Origin: Pterobdella sp. o SKG-2022
Lineage: Eukaryota; Annelida; Clitellata; Hirudinida; Piscicolidae
Assembly: GCA_964035795.1 (NCBI GenBank)
Contig: OZ038323.1
Span: forward strand, 3,739,381 to 3,803,380
Reading direction: 5' to 3'
DNA: 64,000 nucleotides
Of this stretch, positions 22,501-34,997 are shown piece by piece; within the stretch, counting starts at the first letter, position 1, and each line of letters begins with the position of its first letter. The translations under genes and the position numbers were made by a program. The notes under the pieces are model-generated. The model had not been told where the DNA came from and searched no databases. It saw nothing but the letters and a program-made list of their open reading frames with translations.

Positions 22501-23367
22501 TTCGTTATTCAAGGCATGATGTTTATGTGTTAAGAACCTGACACTACTTTTATATGAAACAACCTGAATTGTTTCAGTTTTATATATAAATATTTTTTGC
22601 ACATCTGTACTACTTCATAGTTATACAATTTGAAAATTATTTAAGTTTACTCTGTTTATTATTATTTTTATTATTATTATTATTTTCATTTTATTAACCT
22701 TCTTATTACTAACATCATGTATTTTCTCTATAAAAATAGCTCAATTATCAAATCACCTCAAAATGGCGTTAGTGTCACTCTCTTATAAGTTCAAACTGCC
22801 ATAATAAGGATAATGCTGCTGTTATTCTTGCAGACCTTCACTGACCTTCTGGCACCCTCATTCAATGTAGACAAGGCCTCAGTCAAGTACTTGTTTGATT
22901 ACCGTAATCGTCACTATTAATCTATAATGTTGATAGTGATTTAAGTATAATTACTATGCAATGATGATTGTGGCTGTAATGTAATAAGCTTCAACCTAAG
23001 AGTTAATCTATCCATGATAGATTATTAATTGATAGTTTAATTAATTATCTATTTAGATTAAAATGAAATATTGATGTTTAATATCACCCATATATTTTTT
23101 TCTATCTTATGCTGATAAGAGTAGCGCCCTGTGAAACCAATCAATTGTGCAACCAAAAACCCAGACAGGGGAGATCAAATGATCGACTTATACTGATAAT
23201 GATGAGTGTAATGGAATTTTTCTCAGGTTTAGATCATCAGTTAACGCTTTGAGGGATTATTTCAGCCAGTCTCCTGATTTGGAGGTTTGAGGAATGGAAT
23301 AAGAATGATAATAACATTAGCTAAAATAATAGTGAAACTCAAACTTTGTTGACTGATAATACATGAC

Positions 23368-23400
<33 letters not shown>

Positions 23401-26400
23401 AATTAATAATAAAAACATTAACACAAGTATTAATACAAAAACAACCGTCATTGCTACAGTTGCACTTGTGTTCAGGCTCTGAGATCTTGGGTGTGTGTCG
23501 CATACCGATCAGCCAGTTGTCTTCAGCATTGGTTGTCTCTGATGATGGTCTTGATGTGATGGAGTCGTTGGTTGAGAAGCCTGTTTTCATTGAGGGTCTT
23601 TTTGAGGTTTAATTATATCCATTATTGTTGCTATTATTAATATTTTCACTCGTTTAACGTTTATTGTCTCATTTACACGAGATTACATGATCTTATGGGT
23701 TTTCCTTTTCATTGTTTCCAATAAGAGTTTGAGCATTATGATTTTTTGTATCAGAGTTTGATTATAGGTTGAATTTGAAGTGTAATTTTAACTGATGGGA
23801 GGTTGTGATGATGAATAATAGGTAATTCAATTAATTCCATTCTTATTAGTTTTTTTTTCACAGATTCTTCATGATTGTTATTAATATTACAATTTTTGTC
23901 ATTAATATTGTTATTATTATCATCAAACACACTCAGTTAGTAGGATTGGACGGGCCCACAGTCATGTTGCCTGAAGAGGAGAGGCCTGTGGTGGGAGTGT
24001 CCATCATGCTCAAGCCTGATTCTGTGGTATGAGGGTGGATGGATAAGTGTATAGATATTTTGCTAGATAGGTAAATAGATTAATTAATAGATAAGTGAAT
24101 TTATAGATATATATAGTGATTGATAGATAGGTAGACGGAGTGATTGATAGATAGATATTTAGAGTGATTGATAAATAAAAAGATAGTTTGATTGATAGAT
24201 AGATGTATAGACAGGTAGATTAGTTTGTTGATAAATGGATAGACAAATAGATAAATGGATGGATCCAAAAATATTTTTCAAAAACTTGTTTAATAATCTT
24301 AGTCTATAATTTATAATAGTTTGAGGAGCAAAGGAAGATGCTAAAAAAAAAAGAAAGGACTTTCAACAATGATAACAAGCAAGAAGCAAATGATCTACCA
24401 AAAATCCAACATACTTTCAACAATACAGAGAAACCAAACATTGCTACCAAAAGTGACCCAGTAATAATAAACAGCGAACAAAATCTGCCAAACATACAAG
24501 AAAATAACCTCTTTAATAACCAACACTCAGATCCAAATAGCATTGGTAATACTAACACTGACAAAAACAACAGCCATCATATGAAAGTCAATGATAATAT
24601 GAATAATGATAATGTAACCAATGATAACACCACACACCACTATAACCTTAGTATTGAGTTGAACACTATTTTTACTTCACCCCATTCTGATGATGTTACT
24701 AATATTTTTCTCAAGTGAGTTCAACGTTTTTTCATTTTAATTACGCTTAAAGCATTATTGGGGGATAAAACAATATGAGAATTTCAACTACGTATGTGCC
24801 TTTTGAATACAGATTCAGCTTATCTGATGCTTACATCATCATCATTGTTTTACGATTATATCTAGAAAATACCTAAAAACAGTCTTTTAAAATGTTGTTT
24901 TTTCTTCACTAGCGTTTTATTTTTTGATTACTGCAAGGTATCTGACTGTATATCAATATAAAATATAATTTTCTTTGCAGATATAACTATCCCTTGTTTT
25001 CTTCCACCTCCCCTGTAACCACACGTCCCTCCATCAACCACAACACACAAGATGGGTGCATGGGTGTGTTACTATTTTTTTACTTTATATACCATATATA
25101 CTAGAGCTTTTCATGAGGTTGATTGAAAATTATTTTTATGAAAAATTGCCTGTCACTGTTGGTCAAAAAACAGGTTATATAAAGGTTTTGGTAGCTTGAT
25201 ATATTAGTCAAATATATTTAGGTGATTTGGCTTTCACGTGTCTTGTATTAAAAGTATTATAATACAGCAGTTAAACAGTATCATTCATGATTTAATGATA
25301 CGTTATTTAACGTTTCATTATGATAAAATATTTAAACAGTTATTCACTGTTGCATTTCAGATGGCAACATACCAAGATCTTATTGCTCGTTTGACTTTGC
25401 CACATCATACCACAACATTCTGCATACATTCAAGACGTCAGTTTAATTAATTAGACCATCGAACAATTATATGCATTAATTCAAACACTTAGATTGCGTA
25501 TTATATAATGTAAGAAAAATAAAATCTTTTCAATAATCGCATTACAATCTGGATATAAACAAGAGTCTTTTCTATTAGTTGAATTTTAATAAAATTGAGC
25601 ATATTAATTAAAACGTGTTTATTGATTATCACATGAATATAAAAACTACATTACCAAACGTTAATGACGGCAATCTCAACCCCACACCAGCATACCTCTA
25701 GTTGTGGAGGTCTGGAGTATTGATGGAGATGGCGTCTTACACAAGTTTATTGCATCAGCCAACATAAACCTTTCTGGTGTCCTGGGCAGCTCTTCTGTGC
25801 AAGCTGTTCGTTTTGTTTGATGGTTTTTGCTATATTTTTAAAATCTTTTTTTGTTGATTTTTTAAATAATATTTTTAGTAAAAGTTGCAGGTTTTTTTGT
25901 TTAATTTGTTGATTTTACTATTGACCATGTTCTATCAACTTGATAAGACTCGATTTGTTGCTATGATCAGGATGATGGTACCACTTTAAAGGTGAATGAA
26001 GATAGAGCAGTGCTTCCTACTAAGAAACATCTATCCACTACCGTGCCTGTCATTTCCCAGCAGAACATGTGAGATTAATAACTTTACTATTTGAAAACAA
26101 TATATAAAGTTATGGCATTAATTGATTGATTGATTGAAGTAAACAAATCTATTCTTATTTACTTTAATTTATTTTTTAATTCTTAAAAAAAACGCATTAA
26201 ATTTTTTTTTTAAAAATAATTGATGACTAATTAAAGTTAAATCAATGAAGTTTTCAAATGTGACAGAGAGTTAGGATCGCTGGAAATGTTTTTGACGTTG
26301 GAGGACTGGGGAGCAGTACCTGGACAACAACAAAACATACAACAGCAACGCCCACAACAAATCATACAACATCCCTCGCAAAAAAACTTACAACCACCAC

Positions 26401-29022
26401 AACAACAAACATCTTATAATCCTCCACAACAGCCACATTATCAATATGTTGCACCACAAACAAGTCAACATACACAACCACCACAAACAAATTTACAACA
26501 ACAACCATTTAACAACATACCATACCAAAACGCTAACAATAATGTCATCGATAAAAACCAAGCCATCAATAACAATGGTCAAATGAACGGCGCCATAAAT
26601 CTATCGGGGAACATAAGAGATACAACAGAGTATAAAACTGCTATGCAGCTGGAAGTGTGGAAGAGTGAACAGATGAAACTGTTTGAGAAAAAAGTTGGTC
26701 TCAATAATAATAATAATAATTCAAATGTTGCCAAAAAAGCAACTGGGGTATCTTAGGTTGACGATCATGAGTATAGTGTTCTTGTATTTAAATTAAACTT
26801 TTTTCAAAAAATTACAAACAATTTAAAAAATTTTTATGATTTCAACCAAGATGTCGGAAAAAGAGAAACAAATAGAAGAGAGGTTGGAGAGAGAGTTCAA
26901 AAAGAGGGAGAGGGAAAGGGTAGTACTAATCAACAAGCAGGTGATTAAATAATTAATAAAATGATTTTTTTTTCACCACATAAAACTCCACAACAGAGAG
27001 TGGAGTATGAAAGATTGAAAGAGGAGTTGCGCAAGAGTTTGGATATGTTGGAGGGAAGAGAGAAAATGCTCGCCTCCAATGAAGCTGATGTAATATTCGT
27101 CGTATTATTTCGAGATTTATTATTCATAAATGTGTTTAATATATTTTTTGTTGTTGTGAGTTAAAATTTAGTTTTTTTTTTCAAGTTAATGTCTATTTTC
27201 TAGTGTTTCAATGTAGTAACATGTTTGTTTTTGCTAAGAAGCAAAATTAAATAAATTGGTTGTCAATAATAAGCATGAATAATTTTCAAAATTATATATT
27301 AAATCGAAAACCCTTTGCAACCTTCCGCTTTTTTATACTCAATCTATTCATACCCTTTTCTCAATCTCAGCTGCAATCGAGACAGAAGGAGCAAGAGAGG
27401 GAGCTACAGAGGCGATCAGAAGAACTGAAAGAGGCATCCAAGCGGATGCAGGACCATTGCAGTCATCAAGTCAATCTACAGCGGTATGATCAACAGGATT
27501 GTTTCTGTTTGTTCAATAAAACGTAGTTATTTTTTCATCAGACTCATCTCACTTATGTATGTTTCATTTCGGTTTCTATGGTTATAACTCTTTATTGAAA
27601 CTCAAATACACCTGATCTTCATTTACAATTACATTTCCACCTATCTGACAGCAACAAAGCCTTAGCGGCAGAAGAGGCGGCATCAAACCTGAAGGAGAAG
27701 ATGACAGAGATGGAAACGAAGCATCAACGTCTGATGAAACAACTTGAGCAACTACGTGAAAAACATTTCGATACGCATCTGCAGTCAGAGAATGCAAGAC
27801 TCACTATTGAAAAGGTTTGTTTTCGTTTTGAATTATTTAGTAATAATAGTTTAATTTTAAAAAACCTTTCCTTGGTAAATGTATAAAAAAGGTATATGAA
27901 GAATTAGATTGATTGATTTTATTCAATCCATCATCATCATCACTTAATGAATTCTTGAGTGTATTCTCATACTTTGTATGGATGTTTTCATTTCATATGT
28001 AACTTTTTAAAGTCCAACCCAAGCATTATCGTGTGGTATTCAGGAAAACTACCGCAAGCAAGCTGAAGAGACCACAAAGTCGAAAGAGAACTATAAGCTA
28101 CAATGGGCTAAAGCTCTCAAGATCATTGCAAAGTAAAATTGCTTGAATAAACTTCAACTTCTTATTCATGTATGATGCTAAAAGTTAATTCTTATATAAA
28201 CAAAATTTTTACAAAAGCTGATGAAGTATAATAGCCTGAAACTAAAAGTAAGGACTACAAACACAAAGTATTTATTAAATGACACGAAGCTTTTCCAAAG
28301 GCTAGCCTCACATTTAATAAATACTTTGTGTTTGTAGTCCTTATTTTTACACAAGAGCTTGCAACACTGCAGTTAAATGATCAGAATCTAGTTTAATTTT
28401 TTTTACCAGGTATAAAGAAAGGGATTTGCAACTAGCCATACAAACACAGAAGAAACAAGAAGAAGAGCTTGATAGATGGAAAGTATAACAAATTTCTAGT
28501 CAAAATTTATTAAATTTATAATAAAAAAAACAATAATTATTTAATCTATATTTTGTTTAAAGATTCACTTTTATTTTAATTTAATTTTTTTACCTATGTA
28601 TAAGCTATAATAAATTGCACGCTATTAAGGCTAAGGGCAAGCTTGAGAGCGAGTTAGAAGAAGTAAGGAAGGAGAGGGGAGATTTGCAACGGATGGTGCA
28701 AGGGTTACAAGAGTAAGTTTCCTATCGAAATAAATTTTTATTTTATAGATAATGATTTTATAAATAAATAATTTTTAGGCTTCAACAAAATTATAAAGAG
28801 AACGAAAATATACCGAAGCTTAATAATGTCAAGAACGATTTTGAAGGTATTTCTGACAACGATAATTTTTCAACTATGAGTCATGCTAGAAGAAAAAAGG
28901 TTTTGAGACTGCAAGAAGAAAAAGATTTACTTATGAAAACTGGAGTTTACAATGCTGAAGATGAACTCATTGTGAACATCGATAAAAAGATCGAACAGAT
29001 GATGGCTTCATTCAATAATTAG
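19579..29022 (+). CDS. CEP120: CEP120, centrosomal protein with C2 domains and C-terminal coiled coil
   Basis: Daughter-centriole protein needed for centriole elongation and ciliogenesis. Twenty-three exons, 1,075 residues, phases consistent: 19579-19627, 19789-19924, 21427-21559, 21648-22007, 22154-22231, 22834-22886, 23227-23284, 23460-23595, 23944-24026, 24320-24714, 24981-25063, 25361-25436, 25691-25805, 25971-26068, 26267-26693, 26851-26940, 26997-27089, 27371-27483, 27652-27814, 28044-28132, 28410-28482, 28630-28712, 28779-29022. Family signatures in order: N-terminal C2 (VVVCLLKGKKFP, ELAWEVDKRALHQHKLQR), second C2 (ESYFFYYNLLDSDITTQ), third C2 (KYNYPLFSS, RSYCSFDFA, PLVVEVW), TTEYKTAMQLEVWKSEQ, a long coiled coil, and the end KDLLMKTGVYNAEDELI. 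Asn- and Gln-rich insertions occur in exons 10 and 15. Intron 2 (1.5 kb) holds an antisense LINE remnant. Confidence 0.95.
20160..21330 (-). pseudogene. Degenerate non-LTR retrotransposon ORF2 (C-terminal part), antisense in CEP120 intron 2
   Basis: Minus-strand reading frames at 21272-20976, 20911-20663, 20708-20493 and 20383-20162 join into one protein trail with alternating frames and stops. The trail has features seen at the C-terminal end of LINE-like polymerase proteins: KLVYTLRTC, RWKQVSLPNCFGGLGFRSA, a segment ending VALRVGAN with CLCK, PRHAEIN, RPDGITTFPW and a last block with GNATSIL. It is clearly more GC-rich than the flanking intron. Frameshifts show it is dead. The exact LINE clade is not decided. 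Confidence 0.75.
22305..22378. repeat. Near-perfect 31-bp hairpin in CEP120 intron
   Basis: Left arm ends TAATCAAAAAATAAAGCTAT near 22337 and right arm begins ATAGCTTTATTTTTTGATTA near 22350. The arms pair over about 31 bp with one mismatch around a 13-14 base loop that includes TTTTCAG, a splice-acceptor-like string. It may be a minimal fold-back element. Confidence 0.85.
24046..24262. repeat. Degenerate GATA-type microsatellite in CEP120 intron
   Basis: Long run of GATA, GATT, GATG and AGTGATT units between the exons ending at 24026 and starting at 24320. It is strongly decayed compared with the array at 11264. Confidence 0.8.
28248..28343. mobile_element. Fold-back element, copy 1 (CEP120 intron)
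   Basis: Inverted arms of about 33 bp (AAGGACTACAAACACAAAGT and its complement on the right, flanked by ATTTATTAAATG) enclose a short centre containing ACGAAGCTTTTCC. The terminal motif AATAAATACTTTGTGTTTG recurs at 44833-44963, 45671-45821 and 63573-63680. It has no coding capacity. Confidence 0.8.
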
Positions 29023-29386
29023 ATTGTTATTTTTTTTGTTTTTATTTGGTAAAATAAACTCAAAACTCATGAAATTTTTATGATTGTATTTTGAAAATAA
29101 AAATCTTTACTATCTTTGGCTACTTGAGTTTTTTTAAGCGTTTTCGTTTTTTCTATTCATTGTTTCAAATTTCATTAAAAAGTACCAAAAATTATTATAT
29201 TTTATCTAATTTTTAACAAAATACCAAGAATAACTTCCATAAAGTCAAATTATTCATTTCTGATAAAATCACTTGAAACCATTGCTTGTCTAGCCACTTG
29301 GAAGATTAAATAGATAAGTCTACTTATAACAAAGAATCTTATTTTCTTTTCTAACATACATTATAAACTTTCATTGCAAAAAAAGA

Positions 29387-32300
29387 ATGTCTGCAGAAAA
29401 AGGTAATCCACTAGCCGATTTAGAATGAGTAACAGCTTAATTTTTTTCTGAAATTCTCAGTCAGGCATATAACAGGTCAAGAAGTGGTTAAAGTTAATCC
29501 ACTTTTAGAAAAAGAAAGATCCAAATGCACTTTCCACTTGCCTTCTTTAACAAAAATTTTGTTTGGAGGAGAAGAAGCATTGAAAAGATACAGAAAAATT
29601 GGTAAAGCTCATATTTATAATATTTAAAATACTTTGATCTATCTTAATTGATTCCTAAAATTTACATAAATTTTTGTGTTCAAGTGGATCTGGTAGTTAG
29701 CGACCCAGAGCTAGTTGGTCAGGATATTCGCCAAATGGGAAGAGACGCCATTTTTGAGGAATATTTAAAAAGACACGTAAATCTTTTGCAAAAGATCAAA
29801 AAATTAAAAATTGATGATGCAAAAGACCAACTCACATTTAGGAGGTCTTAAAAACGCAAAAATATTGTTATAATTGTTTTGATGAATTTTTATAATTAAA
29901 TATCACTACTGAAAACCGTTAGAGTGGTTCTGATCACAGGGTTGACTGGTATATCTCTGCATCTTTTGATGTTTGTACCGATGTTACAACTAGCTTCGAG
30001 TGAGGAGCAGTTGAAGAAGTGGATGCCCTTGGTAGAATCCTTCAGAATGATAGGATGTTATGCTCAGACAGAGATTGGTCATGGTTAGCATGGGAATCTG
30101 TTGTTTTCACTTGTTTTTGTTTTGAAACGCTAACTTTGAATGCTAAGAACATTTGAAATTGGCTAAATAATAAAAAAGTATATACTAAATAAATTAATAT
30201 CATATTTTTATTACCTTTCTTATTTCAAATTATTTTTTGAAATTTTCATTTTCGTCTTATTGACGTATACAGGCACGTTTTTGAAAGGTTTGGAAACCAC
30301 AGCCATATATGACCCGAGTACAGGCCTCATCACTTTAAACTCACCTACCCTCACTTCCATCAAGTTCTGGGTTGGAGGATGTACGTCATCTTTTCTTTAA
30401 AAATTATTGACTAGGCTCACACATCACTAACACTTTAGTGGGCAAAACGGCGACTCACTGTGTGTTGATGGCGCAGTTGTATTCGAAGGGCAAGTACTGT
30501 GGGTTGCAGGCATTCCTTCTACCACTCAGAGATCAGAACCACTTTCCTTTGCCAGGTATTGGTCTAATTTGATTAATATCATACTTACATACTCATCTTA
30601 TTGAGAATATCATTTTCGGCAGGTATAATAGTTGGGGACATAGGTCCAAAGATGGGCCTCCCTGGTGTTGATAATGGGTACATGAGACTGGATAACGTCA
30701 CGATACCAAGGAAGAATATGCTGATGCGGTACTCACAGGTGTACATTGTTGTGGTTTTTTTGTGATTACGTATGTTATATTAGTTATTATAATCTGTATT
30801 TTAGTTATAATTTCCTAGTATTTCCAGATTGATTTGTCGTTTTTGTCATTTTCAATATATAAATGAGTGAGTATGTGGTGCTTATTTGTTATCTTTGAAG
30901 AAGTTTTCGATTGTGTTAATAAAGAGCTCGGGTATTTTTCTAACGGTACGTTGAATGTTCACAAGAATCATCATTTTCCAATAATTTCCAAGTTGCATCC
31001 CGACGGCAGTTTCACCACAGCTCCATGCACTAAACTCATTCAAGGTGAACAATACGAAAAGATTATTTAAATACAATTCTATAATGTCTGCTATTTTTAT
31101 TTTTCTCTTTTTGCATTGATCCTAATGTGTTTGTAGGAAGTATGTTGTTTGCAAGGGTGATTTTGTCGAAGGATGCGGCTTTCGTGTCAGCCATGTCTAC
31201 CACCATAGCGATCCGATATTCGTGTGTCCGAATTCAATCTTCATTGTCTCCCAAGTATCTTCTCATGACTTTGTTTCTTCATACATTCAATGTCCATTAC
31301 TAAATTTTTCGTATTTCAAGCAAAATGTTAGTTTTTGGGCTTGACTTATAACAGAATTTCTTAAAGCTTTACTCATTCCAATACGCCTTCGCCAGCAAAC
31401 CAGAAGTGCAGATCCTAGAGCACAAGACGCAGCAGCACAAATTGATGCCCCTGTTGTCACAATCGTATGCATTTGTGCTCGCCATGCCCCCTATTGAGGC
31501 GTTCATAATGGATGCCTTGGAAGAGTCGAAGACCAACCAGAGTTCCAACCAACCCAAGCTCTTCGAGGTTTGGTGAATGGTTGTTGCAAACTTATAGAAT
31601 GTGAAACGAAATGGCAATTTTTTGATAGGCGCACAGTTTATCATCCTGTTTGAAAGTCTTCACCACCATGGAGTCGTCTGCAGCTGTGGAACAGTGCAGA
31701 CTCGCCTGTGGAGGTATCGTTACTTTCTTAGCAGTTTGGTCGTCAACCATTTTAATAGATTATTTACACTGGTTTACATAATGTTGAATATTCAACTTCA
31801 CTTTGGAGTATATTATGCACAAAGGTCATGGATTCTTGAATGGATCGCACTTGCCGATCTTCTACAAAGACTTGGCTGCTACGGTGACGGCTGAAGGGGA
31901 AATCACTGTGCTACTATTGCAAGCTGCCAGGTGGATGTTATTTTGTATCGATAAAGATTAAGTCATCGTTTAATATTCTGCTGTATATTGAGTTTATGAT
32001 TTTGAATTAGAGTCGGATTGCGAAATTGTCAAAGTTTTTTGTAATTATGATTGATAGAAATATATTTTCGTAAACGAAATAATGTACTGAAAGACCTAAA
32101 TAATGGAAAATAAAAAACGTTTCGAATGCAAACTTAATTTATTGGTTGAGTGTTTAATCGATTGTCAATGAAGTCTCTCACACCAGATACCTGATGAAGA
32201 GCTACGATGACTACATGAACAACAGAATCCCTCCAGCATCATGCTTTTCATCTTATTTGTGGTGCCGAGACTTCAGCAAGCAGCAGGTTCAAGTTGACGA

Positions 32301-33712
32301 TCTGCACACGCTCACAGTGGCCCTGCAATACAGAGCTAGGAGGTTACTTAAGATTGCGATTGGTTGATGTCAAGAGATTTATAACGGAATGAGAACAAGA
32401 GGTTTAAGCATCACCAACGCTTGACCTTGTTTTTCTTTTCATCAGAAAATAGCATTAATAATTGTAATTTAATTTATATATCGCTGAAGAAAGAGTTTGA
32501 AAACATTAACTATAAACCATTTCAAAATTAAAATTTTTACGATTCCAATAAATTAAAAATATACCGATAAAGGACCATTACAATATCTATCAGTTTATTG
32601 GAGAAGTGTTACAAGAGGTTTCAAAGCATGGTTCAGTCGTGTGATATCTCCACCGCATGGAACCACTGCTCCATACAACTATGCGCTATATCCATGGTAC
32701 GGTGTTGAGTCGCATCGCTAGATATAGATATATGAATGCATCCTTATTATTTGTATTTTTATAGCATTTATCGATTTTTTAGTTTTCCGTTATTTTGACC
32801 GTTTTAAATACTTTTTAGTTTTATAGCTTATTTTTAGCATTTCGGACCTTTGTACCATATATAAGAGTACTTTTTGATTACATCATCTACAACCCACTCA
32901 CGCAGGCCCATGTAGACAGTGTGATCGCCACTACTTTCTTCCAAGAAGTTGAGAAGCACAACCCATCTTCTTCGTCATCATTCCCCCCATCCGCGCCTTC
33001 TTCGGGCAAGTCCAGATTGTCATCTACACCATTGAGCACGTACAGAGTTCTTAGGGATGTGTGTAACTTGTACCTAGTGCATAGGACCTTACACGTTTCT
33101 GGAGATTTGTTACAGGTGAGTTAAAAAATGTTTCAGAGTCTTTTAGTGGTTTGATGGTGTGAATTTAATGTATTTTTATTAAAATATTTTTATATTTGGA
33201 ATCACCGTGGTAACAGACATGAAGTGATGATGTATCTATTCTATATAATAAAACCTCTAATATCGAGTCAGTGGTCAGTTTTTTCACATCTATTTCTATG
33301 ATATTTAAACCATAAAAGACGAAACAATATATATCCCATGACAGTTGGGGTACATAACAGCTGAAGTAGTGGATGAATTGGTTGGTCACAGAGAGCACTT
33401 GTACAACGTTCTGAGGCCCGATGCTGTGTCATTAGTAGACGCTTTTGAGTTCCATGACCGACAACTAAGCAGTGTGTTAGGATGTTACGATGGTAATGTT
33501 TATGAGAGGCTCTTCGAATGGGCCCAGGCTTCGGAACTTAATAGAAATCAGGTTGGTTCGATGCAATGTGCGTTTCTACAATGATGGTTAATTGATGATG
33601 TTGATGGTTTTGAAAATTATTATTAAATTAGTTAACTATTACGATCTAGGTGCATCCAGCTATCATCAAATACCTCATGCCGATGAGAGAAAAATTGTTT
33701 GCTAAATTATAA
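29387..33712 (+). CDS. ACOX1: Peroxisomal acyl-coenzyme A oxidase (ACOX1-like)
   Basis: FAD enzyme of peroxisomal beta-oxidation: acyl-CoA plus O2 gives trans-2-enoyl-CoA plus H2O2. Seventeen exons, 697 residues, phases consistent: 29387-29402, 29461-29601, 29685-29844, 29923-30083, 30273-30380, 30439-30555, 30623-30738, 30993-31044, 31137-31254, 31396-31569, 31629-31713, 31825-31930, 32187-32342, 32594-32696, 32905-33115, 33345-33551, 33650-33712. Signatures: [14 protein letters not shown] near the start, [20 protein letters not shown] (FAD/substrate region), [29 protein letters not shown]-type block [14 protein letters not shown], and [20 protein letters not shown] with the catalytic Glu. 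The C-terminus is AKL, a variant type-1 peroxisomal targeting signal. Exon 15 adds a Ser/Pro-rich loop of about 25 residues. It starts 364 bp downstream of CEP120. Confidence 0.93.
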
Positions 33713-34997
33713 AATCATTTTCGATTGTTGCTTTATTTTTAGTGTTTAAGTTATTTTATTTTGATATTTAAAATTTTTACCTTAAGCAAGCTCGTTCGAA
33801 TTAATATTAAATATTACTCGATTTGTACACTAAATTGATTAGATAAATTGAAAATTGAAATATCTTAAAGTTTTTTAAATCAAATTAAAATCTTTTCGTG
33901 TATCAAGGAGGCATTAATCGTTTCATAGACATTGCTTATTTAACAATTAAAAACACTGGTTTTAAATGATGAATATTTTCTTTATAATTCTAAGAATACA
34001 AAGAAAAGATTGAGAAAAGTTCGTTATTAGTTGAATTTATCCAATTTTCTTTTGTGTGAATAGCAAGTGGTTATAAAAATTTAGTTTTGAGGGTCCTTTT
34101 TTTATAAAATCGCCAAGCGTCAAAAGTTGTACATTGGGATAAGTGATTCGATGATCAGTTCTTCACACATTAAGTGAAAAAAGCTTGTGAGTCTTAATTA
34201 CAACAAAAGCGTGGGCTTAATTCATATCCAACGTAAGCTAGTTTTTAAAAATAGAAACCACAAAGCCTTGTAGGTTATTTCGATATAAAACATTTTTAAA
34301 AGATGAAACAATGGTATTTATGAATATCGATTTTTTTCTGAGACTACCCCGTTAATGCTTCCAGTATTCATTAAGTTTAACAATATATTATATAGCGTTT
34401 GTATCTATACATTTACAAACGTTATTGCTTATTTATTATATGAGCATTTTTAGATGTAAAAATGTTCAATTAACTTTGTTTTTGACATACTGACCATGAG
34501 CTTTCTGGCTGGAATCTGAAAAATGCCTTGTATAAGTTAATATTGAAATTTAGATTATTGGGTGAGCTGGAGAGTTATGGTATCTGAAATACTAGTGATA
34601 AACAGTACTCAACAAAACAAATTTTCTTACAAAACCTTTGCGCGTTTGTGTTTCGTAATCAATTTTTTATATTTATACATCATTTCAGGCACAATATATT
34701 GAAATTTATTAATTAAAAATGATTTCAAAAAATTTAGAAAAACGAAATAACTTTGTTACACTTTTTTATCAATTTTCATTCAATAAATTAATATTTTTCA
34801 TTATTTATATACACAGATGCTAGCTTTATTATCGTTCGTTCATGTTCAAAATCATTTTTGAATAATAAAATTTATGTTTTAAAATAGCTTCATGTTTATC
34901 TTTTTAGTAATATATAACTAAATATTTCGTAAAATTTAATTTACTCAGCAAAAACTTGTAATAATTATTATCTATCTAAGACTAAAATAGGAATAGT
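33713..34997. other. Intergenic gap between ACOX1-like gene and WDR12
   Basis: AT-rich, 1.3 kb, between two same-strand genes. No exon, RNA gene or repeat was recognised; it should contain the oxidase 3' UTR and the WDR12 promoter. Confidence 0.6.
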
